A DNA stretch of 64,000 nt. Source: Oscillospiraceae bacterium (GTDB lineage: Bacteria > Bacillota > Clostridia > Oscillospirales > Ruminococcaceae). Below are positions 26,150 through 36,084 of this stretch, piece by piece. The stretch spans positions 24,260-88,259 of the forward strand of contig JAGBAZ010000002.1 of the NCBI GenBank assembly GCA_018110905.1, in the 5' to 3' direction. The notes beneath the pieces were generated by a model. That model did not search any database. It worked only from the letters and a program-made list of their open reading frames with translations, and had not been told where the DNA came from. How positions within the stretch are numbered: the stretch's first letter is position 1; each line of letters starts with the position of its first letter. The position numbers were made by a program, and so were the translations under genes.

Positions 26150-26917
26150 ATGAATAATATAATTAAAGAAACGGGGGATGCCCGCCTTCAAAGGAAGATA
26201 AGTGCTTTGGTAACGGTTCTTCTTGTTCTGGCGGTTACCCTTTGCCTGTATGCGACAATACAGGTTTTGAGCAAAGGATATGCAAATATCGGCGGCTTTA
26301 TGATGTTCCGCGTTGTTACCGGAAGCATGGAACCCGAAATTCCCGTGGGTGCGCTGCTTTTGACAAAAGAAACGGAAATCGAAGCCGTTGAAGTTAACGA
26401 TATCGTGTGTTTCCGCACACAGGTATCGGAAATTTGGGGAAAGATAGTTACCCACCGGGTGGTGGATATTATAGAGCCGGAAGCGGGAAAGATCCTTTTG
26501 GTGACAAAAGGTGACGCAAACCTGGTTACGGACGGTTATTATGTGGACGAAACAAATTTTTTGGGCAAGGTTATCTGGCATACGGGAGATGGCAATATGT
26601 TTGCAGGCGTTTTAGATTTCTTTACAAGCGAACTTGGTTTTTTGGGATTCATTGCTCTTCCGAGCCTTTTGCTCGCCGGGCTTATTTTAAGAAACACGGT
26701 GTCCAATATTCAGCAGGATCTGAAACTTGCCGTTGAAATGGAAAGACGCGAAAAAGCTCTTTCTGCGAAGGAAGAAGATTCTCTCTGCGGAATGACAGAA
26801 GAGGAATATAACGAAATGTACGAAAGAATCCGAAAGGAACTTATGGAGGAGATGATGAAGTTTGAAGAAATTCAAATTGAGCAAAATTCCCTTTCCGAAC
26901 GACCTGAAGATAAATAA
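26150..26917 (+). CDS. Second ER/SipW-type signal peptidase I
   Basis: A 255-aa S26B peptidase. Ser59 lies in RVVTGSMEPEIPVGA, His102 in KIVTHRVVDII, and the Asp motif is TKGDANLVTDG (119-129). Two spans flank the catalytic domain (about 18-40 and 155-180). The short cytoplasmic tail is coiled and acidic (EEEYNEMYERIRKELMEEMM) but lacks the Pro/Ala-rich repeat of the first enzyme, so the two are not recent duplicates. The next gene starts inside its 3' end. Two peptidases in one locus imply two client sets or a division between cleavage and polymerisation (inference). Confidence 0.87.
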   Translation: MNNIIKETGDARLQRKISALVTVLLVLAVTLCLYATIQVLSKGYANIGGFMMFRVVTGSMEPEIPVGALLLTKETEIEAVEVNDIVCFRTQVSEIWGKIVTHRVVDIIEPEAGKILLVTKGDANLVTDGYYVDETNFLGKVIWHTGDGNMFAGVLDFFTSELGFLGFIALPSLLLAGLILRNTVSNIQQDLKLAVEMERREKALSAKEEDSLCGMTEEEYNEMYERIRKELMEEMMKFEEIQIEQNSLSERPEDK

Positions 26918-28886
26918 AAACTTTTTTTCGAATGAAAATTCCGGAGAAATTGCAAAACTGAATAAGAATATTTTCATGCAGATCGGGCTTGCTTTCCTGA
27001 CAATAGTCCTTACTGTGGTAATTTTGTTTGCAATGACTTCCGCATGGTATACAAACATTGCTCAGACCAGCGGACTTGTTTTTGAAGTTGAACCCTGGGG
27101 TTTTGACGGTGAAATAATCACCAGTGAAAAATCTGTCGAAGCGGGCCCCGGCGATAACGGCATTATTCACCTTGAAGCGGAAAACAACAGCGACAACATA
27201 ATCGATATCAGCGTAAATGTTTCCAAAAACGAAATGCTGCCCGAAATGCAGAAAAGGCTTTTCTTTTATGTTGAAACAAATTCTGTCCGCGAAGGCGAAA
27301 AAATGGAAAGGGTCTATGTAAATAATCACGAGGGATATACATATACGGTTTTTAACCAGAGTTCCCTTACCCTTACGGAAAAAGTAAGCAACGCGCCGAA
27401 ACTTAAGTGGCAATGGGTCTATGACGTTCTGGGATATTATGTACTCGGAACTGCAAACAGCGATGAAAGCGTAACGGTGGAAGAATATCTCCGTCCCATT
27501 GAGTATGATTATGACAAGGCAACTTTTGCCAAAACGACCACAACTGTGGATGGCGAAGAAAAAGAAGTATATAAGATCCTCACCGTGGACGGAGAAACAA
27601 CGCTTGCTGAATTCCTTGCCGAAGTTTTTGCTTCCGACGGTTACGGCGGAACAGTACCAAGTAAAGTTTCGACCGGCAAATTTTATCCGGTTGAAGTTGA
27701 TGGGGACGGTCACGGCGTTTACGCATATCTTTGCAGCTATTCCGACATTGAAATGGCGACAAAGTATGATACAAATTTGGGAAATCTTGCGCAAAAGAAA
27801 GCGGAAGGAAATGAGCTTTCCGCCGAAGAAAAATTGCTCCTTACACACAAAGCAAAGCTTAATGTTTCCGCACAGAAAAACGCAGCACCGGCGGTAAGCA
27901 TCAGTTCTGCCGAAACCCTTCAGGAAATCATAGCTTCCGGGGAATTCAATTACGTTCAGCTCAGCAGCAATATTGATGTTGAAACGCTTGTGATCCCCGA
28001 CGGCGCAAATATAATGATCGACCTTAACGGAAAAACCATTGAGGGAAGCGGTAAAAACGTTATTGACGCAGAACCGGGAAGTTCCGTAACAATGGTAAAC
28101 GGCACGATTGCCGGTCCTGAAACAGCGAATGCCGTAAATGCCGTGGGTGCGGAAATTAATATGAGCAACATCAATATTTCCGGAATGTATTACGGAGTTT
28201 ATGTCGGCGACAGCACCGAAGACAATGCCATTGATTCCACTGTCAGAATTGTTGGATCCACCATCGATACAAAATCCTGCGCAGTCTTTGTTTCCGGAAA
28301 CGGACTTGCTTCCGAACAGAAAACCACTGTTGTGATAGAAAACAGCACCCTTATGAGTGACGGAATAGTAATTTCCGGCAACGGAACCACCACCGGAAAC
28401 GGAAGATGGGGCACCGATATAAATATTATAGACAGTTACATTATCGGAAATGAAGATACTGTCGGAGCGGGAATTTATCAGCCCCAGAAGGACAGTACAA
28501 TTACAATTTATCACAGTACCGTTTCCGCATATACCGCAGTAGCAATCAAAGCAGGTTCTGTGAAAATTATTGATTCCACTATTAAAGGTACAGGTACATA
28601 TAATGAACCTGCATTCGGAAACAGCGGTTTCAGCGATACGGGCGATGCGGTTTATATCGAAACCGGATACGGACACGATATAAGCCTTGAAATAGACGTA
28701 AACAGCAGGCTTGAACATGATGATGCAAGAAGCCTTTCGCTTCGCGTGTTTAAAGAAGATGCTCCGTTTGTAAAGGTAAATATCATAAGCGGCATATTTG
28801 ACGAAGCACAGCCGGAAGAATATATTGCAGAAGGTTCTGTGCAGAACGGAACGATAGTTTCGGTTTTGCAGTCTTCTGAAGAATAA
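26862..28886 (+). CDS. Secreted beta-helix protein with SipW-type signal
   Basis: A 674-aa protein starting at TTG 26862 inside the end of the peptidase gene; GGAGGAG is ten bases upstream, so translation is coupled. After a 45-residue cytoplasmic segment comes a hydrophobic stretch and FAMTSAWYTNIAQTSGLVFE. Residues about 370-640 form a right-handed parallel beta-helix, shown by short repeated turns such as IDLNGKTIEGSG, MVNGTIAG, ISGMYYGVYVG and VRIVGSTI. Beta-helices of this kind bind or cut polysaccharide or act as adhesin stalks; no catalytic residue set is evident. Probably a fibre-tip or surface adhesin. Confidence 0.72.
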   Translation: MKKFKLSKIPFPNDLKINKNFFSNENSGEIAKLNKNIFMQIGLAFLTIVLTVVILFAMTSAWYTNIAQTSGLVFEVEPWGFDGEIITSEKSVEAGPGDNGIIHLEAENNSDNIIDISVNVSKNEMLPEMQKRLFFYVETNSVREGEKMERVYVNNHEGYTYTVFNQSSLTLTEKVSNAPKLKWQWVYDVLGYYVLGTANSDESVTVEEYLRPIEYDYDKATFAKTTTTVDGEEKEVYKILTVDGETTLAEFLAEVFASDGYGGTVPSKVSTGKFYPVEVDGDGHGVYAYLCSYSDIEMATKYDTNLGNLAQKKAEGNELSAEEKLLLTHKAKLNVSAQKNAAPAVSISSAETLQEIIASGEFNYVQLSSNIDVETLVIPDGANIMIDLNGKTIEGSGKNVIDAEPGSSVTMVNGTIAGPETANAVNAVGAEINMSNINISGMYYGVYVGDSTEDNAIDSTVRIVGSTIDTKSCAVFVSGNGLASEQKTTVVIENSTLMSDGIVISGNGTTTGNGRWGTDINIIDSYIIGNEDTVGAGIYQPQKDSTITIYHSTVSAYTAVAIKAGSVKIIDSTIKGTGTYNEPAFGNSGFSDTGDAVYIETGYGHDISLEIDVNSRLEHDDARSLSLRVFKEDAPFVKVNIISGIFDEAQPEEYIAEGSVQNGTIVSVLQSSEE

Positions 28887-28912
28887 CAGAATCAAAACAA
28901 AGGAGAAAGCCA

Positions 28913-29548
28913 GTGGACAGACAAAAGAATAGCTTGCTGCGGCATTTACTGTGTCTGGCTTTGCTGCTTTGCATGGCGGCTCTGGTAATTGCCACCGGAA
29001 CAACCTATGCGCGTTACCGCACCGATGCCGAAGCAGAAATATTATTTGAAGTAAAAACACCTTCACAGATCATTATAGGAACGGTTTTGACCTATGCCGA
29101 AGGAAACGAAGAGTTTGATCCAAGCGGAATACCGGAAGAATGGAAAACCGAAGGAAACACAGCAACACTTGAAATCGCGGTTTCCAACGGAAGTTCCGGA
29201 AACGGCATAAAAGATCAGGAGATAAGATTTCGGCTTATCGGAGGGCTTGGTCTTTCCGTCGGCGAAGGTACAGCAGAAGTTACGCTTAAAATAACAGAGG
29301 ACGGTTCGGAAAAAATCTTTTATGCGGAGGCTGAAAAAATCCTTGAAAACACCGCTCTTCATTTTGAGCACGGAGACGGTTGGGTGTTCACCTTTTTTGA
29401 TGAAAACGGAAAAGAATTTTCAAGGATCCTCGAAGGCGGAAAAAGCTCATATATAAAAATGAGCATAATCGTTGATACCACAGAAATCGACAAAGAAAAC
29501 CTTAATCTGATGATCGAACCGCAGTTTATTGCGGAAACGATCGACTAA
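28913..29548 (+). CDS. Small secreted protein with SipW-type signal
   Basis: A 211-aa protein from GTG 28913, AAAGGAG upstream. Signal: LLCLALLLCMAALVIATGTTYARYRTDAE, where TYARY replaces the YAWF of its neighbours and resembles the cleavage region of CalY/TasA. The mature part is a single beta-sandwich-like domain rich in alternating hydrophobics (TLEIAVSNGS, TAEVTLKITEDG, IKMSIIVDTTEI). Size and position suggest a minor subunit or adaptor. It is followed after 29 bases by a similarly built gene. Confidence 0.65.
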   Translation: MDRQKNSLLRHLLCLALLLCMAALVIATGTTYARYRTDAEAEILFEVKTPSQIIIGTVLTYAEGNEEFDPSGIPEEWKTEGNTATLEIAVSNGSSGNGIKDQEIRFRLIGGLGLSVGEGTAEVTLKITEDGSEKIFYAEAEKILENTALHFEHGDGWVFTFFDENGKEFSRILEGGKSSYIKMSIIVDTTEIDKENLNLMIEPQFIAETID

Positions 29549-29577
29549 AATAAAAAAGGAAAGGAGAAAAACGGCTT

Positions 29578-31161
29578 ATGGAAAACAAAATAATAAAAAT
29601 ATGCTGCGTTCTTCTTTCTTTAATAATGATGATTTGTACTCTGAGCATTTCCACCGGAAATGTCTATGCAAGATTCGAAAACAAAGTTTCCTGCAGAACT
29701 ATCCTTGATCTTTCAAAAAAAACGGAAAACAACGCAAACTTTTTCACCAAAACTTCGGAAGCAAACGTTGTTGTTCTTGCGGGAAAACTTGATAATGAAG
29801 AAACAATTACTTTCAAGCTTGAATCCCCCGAAGCAGAAACAAAAGGAAAATTCTTCTGGAGCGCAAAAAATGAGCATGCTCAATTTGTGAACATAGAAAT
29901 GAGCATCGAAAGCGAAATCCTTGAGCAAGAAGAAGAGATTTCGGTTCTTGAAAATGAGCCGAAAACAGTCGCAATGAAAGTTTTCATTGACGGTAAATAT
30001 TGGGAAGAATCCCGCAAAGCGGCAGATGCTGATGTTTTTGTAACATGGGGAGAGCTTGGTGCCGTTTTCAGATTCAGCCTTCCGGAAGTTGTTGTTGAAT
30101 CTGAAGAAAATGAAGATGTTTCCGGCGGTGTAAACGTGGAAACTCCTCCCGGAAACGAGAATGGAGGAACTTCCTCCGCAGAAGGAGCCGGCAAAACCCC
30201 TGTGGAATCCAACGGAACACAGAATGGAACGACGGATTCCGGAAACACTCCGGAAGAACCTGAGCAGGAACCTTTGGAAAACAGTTTTTCCTGCATAGCC
30301 TCGTTTGACCCGGAACAATATCTTCCGGTAAAGGTAACGCTGGCAGATGATGTTACCGGAATTGTTATCGGTCTTGCCGAAGAAACAAAGGAAACAGAGG
30401 AAACGCCAGAACAGGAAAAAACCGGAAGCACCTTGAAAAACTTTCCTGTCGGAACGAAGTTCAGCCTTGACAAAGGCAAAAGCTTTTACATGCTTTATTC
30501 CGAAGATACCATAAAGCTGAAATCTTCGGAAATAAGCGGATCGATTCTTTTTGATTTCAAAGGTACGGAACTCTATGATGCGGAAATCGTTTCCCTGGTG
30601 ATGGAACCTTGGGCAGATTCGGTTTTGAAGGAAATCCACAAAGCGGAATCGCTTACAAATGCGGCAGAATTTTTCGAAACCAAAGAAAAATCCAGCACGG
30701 AACTTATTGATTTTTCCGGAACAGATGAAAAAGAAGCCGCGGCGGCTGCAGTTTCAGAAACAGAGGCGGAGACAGATACAGAAAATAAAACCGAACCGAA
30801 AGGTTTTGAAACTTTTGTGCTCAACGGTGAAAACGCCGCGGAATTGGTTTTCCCGAAGGAATGGGCAGATGCAAAACTTACTTCCTCGGTCCAATTCCTT
30901 AATGTTGCGGAAAACGGTTCGCTTGTTTTCAATAACACAGAAAATATTTTTAAAGAATATATAAAAGACGAAACAACACAGGAACACAGTCTTGTGATCG
31001 GTGCGGAAAACAGATTCCTTGAAGCCGGAACATACCGTGTTTATATTATCTGGGAATATGAAGGAATCCCATTTTTCAAAAAGGGAGTAAACTTTTTCGT
31101 AAATTACTCAACCCCAACCAGCAGTACGCTGAAGAGTCAGGAGGTGCCTTATGGTAACTGA
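29578..31161 (+). CDS. Secreted protein with SipW-type signal and low-complexity linkers
   Basis: A 527-aa protein. Signal: KICCVLLSLIMMIC then STGNVYARFENKVS. An N-terminal beta domain is followed by Gly/Thr/Glu-rich linkers (about 180-235 and 380-415) and a C-terminal domain with GTYRVYIIWEYEGIPFFK, a weak echo of the IWLEG motif. ATG 29578 follows AAAGGAG. The last 11 bases overlap the start of the next gene, so these two are translated together. The linkers suggest a flexible surface protein. Confidence 0.65.
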   Translation: MENKIIKICCVLLSLIMMICTLSISTGNVYARFENKVSCRTILDLSKKTENNANFFTKTSEANVVVLAGKLDNEETITFKLESPEAETKGKFFWSAKNEHAQFVNIEMSIESEILEQEEEISVLENEPKTVAMKVFIDGKYWEESRKAADADVFVTWGELGAVFRFSLPEVVVESEENEDVSGGVNVETPPGNENGGTSSAEGAGKTPVESNGTQNGTTDSGNTPEEPEQEPLENSFSCIASFDPEQYLPVKVTLADDVTGIVIGLAEETKETEETPEQEKTGSTLKNFPVGTKFSLDKGKSFYMLYSEDTIKLKSSEISGSILFDFKGTELYDAEIVSLVMEPWADSVLKEIHKAESLTNAAEFFETKEKSSTELIDFSGTDEKEAAAAAVSETEAETDTENKTEPKGFETFVLNGENAAELVFPKEWADAKLTSSVQFLNVAENGSLVFNNTENIFKEYIKDETTQEHSLVIGAENRFLEAGTYRVYIIWEYEGIPFFKKGVNFFVNYSTPTSSTLKSQEVPYGN

Positions 31162-34100
31162 AACTCAAAAACGAATAGAAGCATACCGGGAACTTCTTCC
31201 GGGGCTCCGCGAAAAGGTAACGGCGGTGGCATTTTTGCTTGCGATTTCTGTCATTATGCTCACTTCCGCTTCCTATGCTTGGCTCACAATTTCCCGAGCA
31301 CCGGAAGTTACCGCGGTGAGCACGAACATTGCAGCAAACGGAAGCCTTGAAATTGCTTTGGCGACCGGAGATGGAACAAAGGAACCCGATCCTTCAAAAG
31401 TAGGGGATTCAATCGCTGCGGAAGGACAAAACATTGTAAATGCGAATAAAACATGGGGTAACCTTATTAACCTTGGTGACCCCTCTTACGGACTTGATAA
31501 AATTGTTTTAAGACCGGCACAGCTTAATGACGGAGACCTTTTAACTTCCCCTCTGAGTGGTGCGGCTTATTCGGAAGAAGGGCGCATAGAGGAACTGAAC
31601 AGTGACTACCGTTATACGAACTGGAAAGAATCCGACGGTGTTGTTGAAGGTGCTTTTGTTTATGATCCGAGCCGTGGGGTGGGCGTACGAGCAGTTTCTT
31701 CGACAAAAATAAACGCTACCGGCGACCAACTTTATATAAGAAAATACGAATCTGCTGCAACAACAGCAAACAACAACGCACGCAGTACTTATATACAGCT
31801 TACACAAAACGAAGATTATATGGAAGCCCTTGCTTACATTATGGGTACATATATGACGGACAAAATGAATAAAGGAGATAACGGCGGAAAAAGTTATAAT
31901 AACCCTACAATAGAAAAAGACCAGCTGAAAGCTCTTATTGAAATGTACGGTGCTTTTATGACGGCATTTGAAGAAGAAGCGGAGGCATTGGCACAGATAG
32001 TAAACCTCCAGCAGTTCTATGCAAACGGAAACGATAACTTTACAAAATATACTGGCAAAACCCTTATGTCGTTAAGTGCGGAGGAGTTGGCTAGTCTTGG
32101 ATTTAAAATAACTGATTTTAAAACTTTTAAAAGTGACTATGACCTTGTGCATGAAGACTATCTCGAGCTTCAGGAAATAGAAAAACAGGGAACCGTATAT
32201 TGGCGCGGAGCTTCACACATTGCGGAAACTCAGGAAACACAGAATGCCACAGTGGAACCATGCCTTAAAACCATGATTGACGGGCTTGTAAAAATAGGAA
32301 CATGTACCGTAGAAAGACCCGATTTTGCAAAAAAAACGGTTGATGAAATCGGTGCAACAGCAGCTCTTAACTTAAAAGATAAAACCTGCTACGTTGTTAT
32401 AACCAACGGAGTTTTGAAAAATTTTGAAAAACGAACCGGTGCAAGGATGAACGTAGGTCCGGAATATTCAGGAGGAAAAGGTCTTGAGGTTAAAGCAACG
32501 GGAAAACGATACGGTTTCGCAAGGGAAGCATCTATTTATGCAATGATTACCACAAATGCGGATAGCCCCTATATTTTCTCGACTGATTTGAACAATTCAA
32601 AAGATTCAACTGCTGAGTTCCAGGGAAGTATCGAAGCAAAAGATACTTACGGAATGGTACTTGACTTCTGGGTCCGCACAAACTCTGCAAACAGCTTCCT
32701 TACGCTTGAAGGAAATGTGCTCACAAGTTCTGAAAACGTTCAGGTAAAAGGAAAAAACAAAGCCGGAGAAGAAGTTGATATATACACTCTTGACCAAAGC
32801 TATACAGATGAGGAAGGAAACCTTAATCCTTATCAAATCGAAGTATATCAGGGACAGTATGTAACCGGTGTTGATGAAGAAGGAAACGAAATTTTGGAAG
32901 ATGCGTGGTTCAGAGCAGATACCCATGCAAGGTTGTCTGAAAGCGATCTTAACGGAAAAGAACCTGTTCTTAAATCCGAAGAAGTTATTACGGTTATAGG
33001 ATATGAAGGTGAAAACCGTATTTGGGATACCGAAGACAAAAGCTACATAACCATTGATGCGACAACCCAGGGTAACGGCAGCTGCTATGTGTATTATGCA
33101 GATACGCCTGAAGATCAGGCACGAAGCCTTGAACTTTTAAAATCTTTGAAAGTAGCTTTTATAGATGGTAACGGTACACTGCTTGCTATAGCAGAAATGG
33201 ATACGGACAAAAGTTTCAAAGAAATCGGACGAGTTACAGTTCCGATGGTTCTTTCTTCGGATAGTGTTCAATTTGAAGACAATGACGGTAATACTGTCAG
33301 AGCCATTACAAAGCTTGAAAAAAATGTTGCAACAAGAATCACAGCAATTGTTTATCTTGATGGTGCTTTGCTTAACAATGAAGACGTTCTTTCTGCGGCA
33401 GAAATTGAAGGTCGACTGAATATTCAGTTTGGAAACACTGTTAAACTCCTTCCGATGGATGATGAAAAACTGGAAACAGCGATAAGAAGTGTTTCTGCTA
33501 CGATCGATGCTAAAAAATTCGATTACGATACTGCAACCGAACCTATGATTACAAATGTAAAAGTTAATATTACGGGTGATCAGCCGGGTACAGTTAAAGC
33601 GTTCTTTATTCGCCAGATCAACGCCAGCCAGGGTTCGCGCGAAAAAGAAATGACTTTTACAAAAGCAGATGACGGATCTTGGACTTCAAGCTATGAGTTT
33701 AAAGTTCCCGGAAATTATATTCTGAGATCTGTAGAATTGGACGGTCAGGAATATACCCTTAAAGAAGATCTTAAGGTTGAAGTTTCCGGTTTTGCTGTTG
33801 AGGACGTAAGTTATAAAGCATCCAGCGGCAGCATAACAGGAAGAAGCCTGAACATTTTAAGTGCAGGAAACTCCGGATATGCAGAAATTGAACTTAAACT
33901 TGCAACAAACAATCCGGATAAACAGCCCAAAAAAGCCCAAGGAATATTCATGCTTTCCGACGGTGCAACAGTAAATGTTAACTTTATTTATAACAGTTCC
34001 ACAAATTCCTGGCGAGGAAGAGCAAACTTTATTTCCTCCGGCGATTATATGATGGAGTACATAATCCTGGATGGAAACTATGAATATCTGGACAGCGGGA

Positions 34101-36025
34101 TGTGCCTTAGCGCTTCTGTAACGCTTGGTATGAGAGTTAAACTTTATACAAACAGCCCGATTGAATTTAAATATGTTCCGACTGAATTGAAAGATAATGA
34201 AAAGCTTCTTTCTATACAGGCTATAATTACAGACAACTCCGGAGAAGAGATGGAAAATCTTACAGATGTAGTACTTTACTACAGTGCACAGGGTACCACT
34301 GCCGAAATGGATGCAAACCTTGAATGGAATGCTTCCACAGAATTCTATGAAGGCAACCTTAAAACACTTGAAGGCGGACCCGGAGTATGGAAATTCAGCT
34401 ATTTGGATGCGGGAGGAAATATTCTGACAACTGCCACAACGGCACCAAGCTTCAGAATAATCTCTCCCAACCCACCGAGTTACATAGGATTTACATCTAA
34501 TCCATATGTATTTGATCCGAACGGAAATGTTACAATGAACGTTATAATAGGAAATTCTTCCACGGCAAAAGTAATGGCTGTCCTTGAAATGAACGGAAGA
34601 GAATATCAGGTTTATCCCTATGGCAATCCTGCTAACAATCAAGATATGAGCATTACAACATGGAACTTCAAGATTCCGGATGGCCCCACCGATACTCAGG
34701 ATGGAACATGGACCATGAAGAAAGTTTATGTTTGGGATTACTATAATGCAGATGGAGATTTTGTAACAACGGATTACGATAAGGAAACCGGAATTCTTTC
34801 GAACAATGCAGATCTTGATTCGATTATGTGCATTGACATGAGCGGAAAAGGTCATGTAACTCAGGTTGTTGAAAAGGTAAATGTATACTTTGAAAAAGAC
34901 AACAGTATGGATCTTGGTGAAACTAACGGCGAAGTTTCTGCCGAATTCATGACTGAACAGCCTGTTTCCGGAATGAACGTAAATATTGAAAATGTTTACG
35001 GAGAAGAGATCCTTAATAATGAAAATGAACCGGCAATTGAAAATGTTAAACTGGAATTCATTTATAAAGGTTCTTCTTCTGCATATGGTCAATATACATT
35101 TACGGGTATAAGCGTGGATAATGTTGTAATTAATTTGGAACCTGATGAAAAAGGCACAAAATTTGTACAGCAAGAAATTGAATATGCTCGTTTTGCGGGT
35201 GACTATTACACCAGACTCAGTTTCGATGTAAATGGAACAACGCATACATACAGTGACAACCCAGGGGACACAAGTGCAAACAAATATGATCTTCCTGCAA
35301 GAGCTCCAAAGATCACGGTAAGTTCTCTCAAACCTACTGTTGTTATTTCGGATATTACCATGGATGGTGCAGGAGCATATTCCGTTGACCTTGTTGAGGA
35401 CGGTTCCATCAAGGATACATGGACAGTTAAAGGACAATCCGGTGGCTGTTTCACGGACTATGTATACACAATGCATACCAATACAAATCATATTGCCAAA
35501 GCCAATAATACGCAGTATCTTTCCAGAATTGAAAACAGCGGCAAAACAGCCTGGATCTATTTCAAGTGTGATCATATAGATGATGCTTCTTATTCCGGCG
35601 GTACCAGAAACGGTGTTTCCAGCGGTCCGGAAGAAAGCAAATATCAAGGACATAAATATTCTTACAACAACGGAAACGGTGTTCCAAAAGCAACGCTTAC
35701 TATAGATAAGATGGGTGACGCAGAAAACGCAAAACTTACCTTTACCAAGAGCGGCGGTGGCGAGGTTGTTATGGTCGACAGATATAGCACAAACAGCAAC
35801 GGATATTTTGGTGACTATACAAACCACAAAACAGATTCCTTCGTATGGACTGCAGATGGAGACTGTAGCCGTTTCATAGGCGTTATGACCAACATATCCG
35901 GCGCAAATAACAGTGATACCAAGAGAGTTGCAGGAACCATCACCGCTTCCAAACTTATCCTCACTTTCAATGGTAAAACCTTTGAAGTTGATGTCCCTAC
36001 CATTACAATCAACAACCCGAATTAA
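31151..36025 (+). CDS. Giant TasA-like surface protein (SipW-type signal plus Ig-like modules)
   Basis: A 1624-aa protein. ATG 31151 is five bases after AGGAGGTG and inside the previous gene. Signal: VIMLTSASYAWLTISRAPEVTAV. Up to about residue 770 it parallels the product of 16510: NKTWGNLINL, TYGMVLDFWVRTNS, VAFIDGNGTLLAIAEMD and AIVYLDGALLNNED followed by LNIQFGN. The remaining 850 residues are Ig-like units (for example VKVNITGDQPGTVKAFF, IMDGAGAYS-like turns) ending SKLILTFNGKTFEVDVPTIT. Codon choice is less biased than in 16510. Probably an accessory or tip subunit built on the main subunit plan. A 15-bp stem-loop follows. Confidence 0.7.
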   Translation: MVTETQKRIEAYRELLPGLREKVTAVAFLLAISVIMLTSASYAWLTISRAPEVTAVSTNIAANGSLEIALATGDGTKEPDPSKVGDSIAAEGQNIVNANKTWGNLINLGDPSYGLDKIVLRPAQLNDGDLLTSPLSGAAYSEEGRIEELNSDYRYTNWKESDGVVEGAFVYDPSRGVGVRAVSSTKINATGDQLYIRKYESAATTANNNARSTYIQLTQNEDYMEALAYIMGTYMTDKMNKGDNGGKSYNNPTIEKDQLKALIEMYGAFMTAFEEEAEALAQIVNLQQFYANGNDNFTKYTGKTLMSLSAEELASLGFKITDFKTFKSDYDLVHEDYLELQEIEKQGTVYWRGASHIAETQETQNATVEPCLKTMIDGLVKIGTCTVERPDFAKKTVDEIGATAALNLKDKTCYVVITNGVLKNFEKRTGARMNVGPEYSGGKGLEVKATGKRYGFAREASIYAMITTNADSPYIFSTDLNNSKDSTAEFQGSIEAKDTYGMVLDFWVRTNSANSFLTLEGNVLTSSENVQVKGKNKAGEEVDIYTLDQSYTDEEGNLNPYQIEVYQGQYVTGVDEEGNEILEDAWFRADTHARLSESDLNGKEPVLKSEEVITVIGYEGENRIWDTEDKSYITIDATTQGNGSCYVYYADTPEDQARSLELLKSLKVAFIDGNGTLLAIAEMDTDKSFKEIGRVTVPMVLSSDSVQFEDNDGNTVRAITKLEKNVATRITAIVYLDGALLNNEDVLSAAEIEGRLNIQFGNTVKLLPMDDEKLETAIRSVSATIDAKKFDYDTATEPMITNVKVNITGDQPGTVKAFFIRQINASQGSREKEMTFTKADDGSWTSSYEFKVPGNYILRSVELDGQEYTLKEDLKVEVSGFAVEDVSYKASSGSITGRSLNILSAGNSGYAEIELKLATNNPDKQPKKAQGIFMLSDGATVNVNFIYNSSTNSWRGRANFISSGDYMMEYIILDGNYEYLDSGMCLSASVTLGMRVKLYTNSPIEFKYVPTELKDNEKLLSIQAIITDNSGEEMENLTDVVLYYSAQGTTAEMDANLEWNASTEFYEGNLKTLEGGPGVWKFSYLDAGGNILTTATTAPSFRIISPNPPSYIGFTSNPYVFDPNGNVTMNVIIGNSSTAKVMAVLEMNGREYQVYPYGNPANNQDMSITTWNFKIPDGPTDTQDGTWTMKKVYVWDYYNADGDFVTTDYDKETGILSNNADLDSIMCIDMSGKGHVTQVVEKVNVYFEKDNSMDLGETNGEVSAEFMTEQPVSGMNVNIENVYGEEILNNENEPAIENVKLEFIYKGSSSAYGQYTFTGISVDNVVINLEPDEKGTKFVQQEIEYARFAGDYYTRLSFDVNGTTHTYSDNPGDTSANKYDLPARAPKITVSSLKPTVVISDITMDGAGAYSVDLVEDGSIKDTWTVKGQSGGCFTDYVYTMHTNTNHIAKANNTQYLSRIENSGKTAWIYFKCDHIDDASYSGGTRNGVSSGPEESKYQGHKYSYNNGNGVPKATLTIDKMGDAENAKLTFTKSGGGEVVMVDRYSTNSNGYFGDYTNHKTDSFVWTADGDCSRFIGVMTNISGANNSDTKRVAGTITASKLILTFNGKTFEVDVPTITINNPN

Positions 36026-36031
36026 TGTTTA

Positions 36032-36066
36032 TATTCTCGGTCTCTTGAAGAAAGAGACCGAGAATA
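36032..36066 (+). promoter_or_regulatory. 15-bp perfect stem-loop without U-tract
   Basis: TATTCTCGGTCTCTT (36032-36046) pairs perfectly with 36052-36066 around a five-base loop; CGCCTGAGG follows, so no U-run. It lies seven bases after the giant gene's stop and ahead of the Lgt-like gene. Confidence 0.8.
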
Positions 36067-36084
36067 CGCCTGAGGAAAAATATT

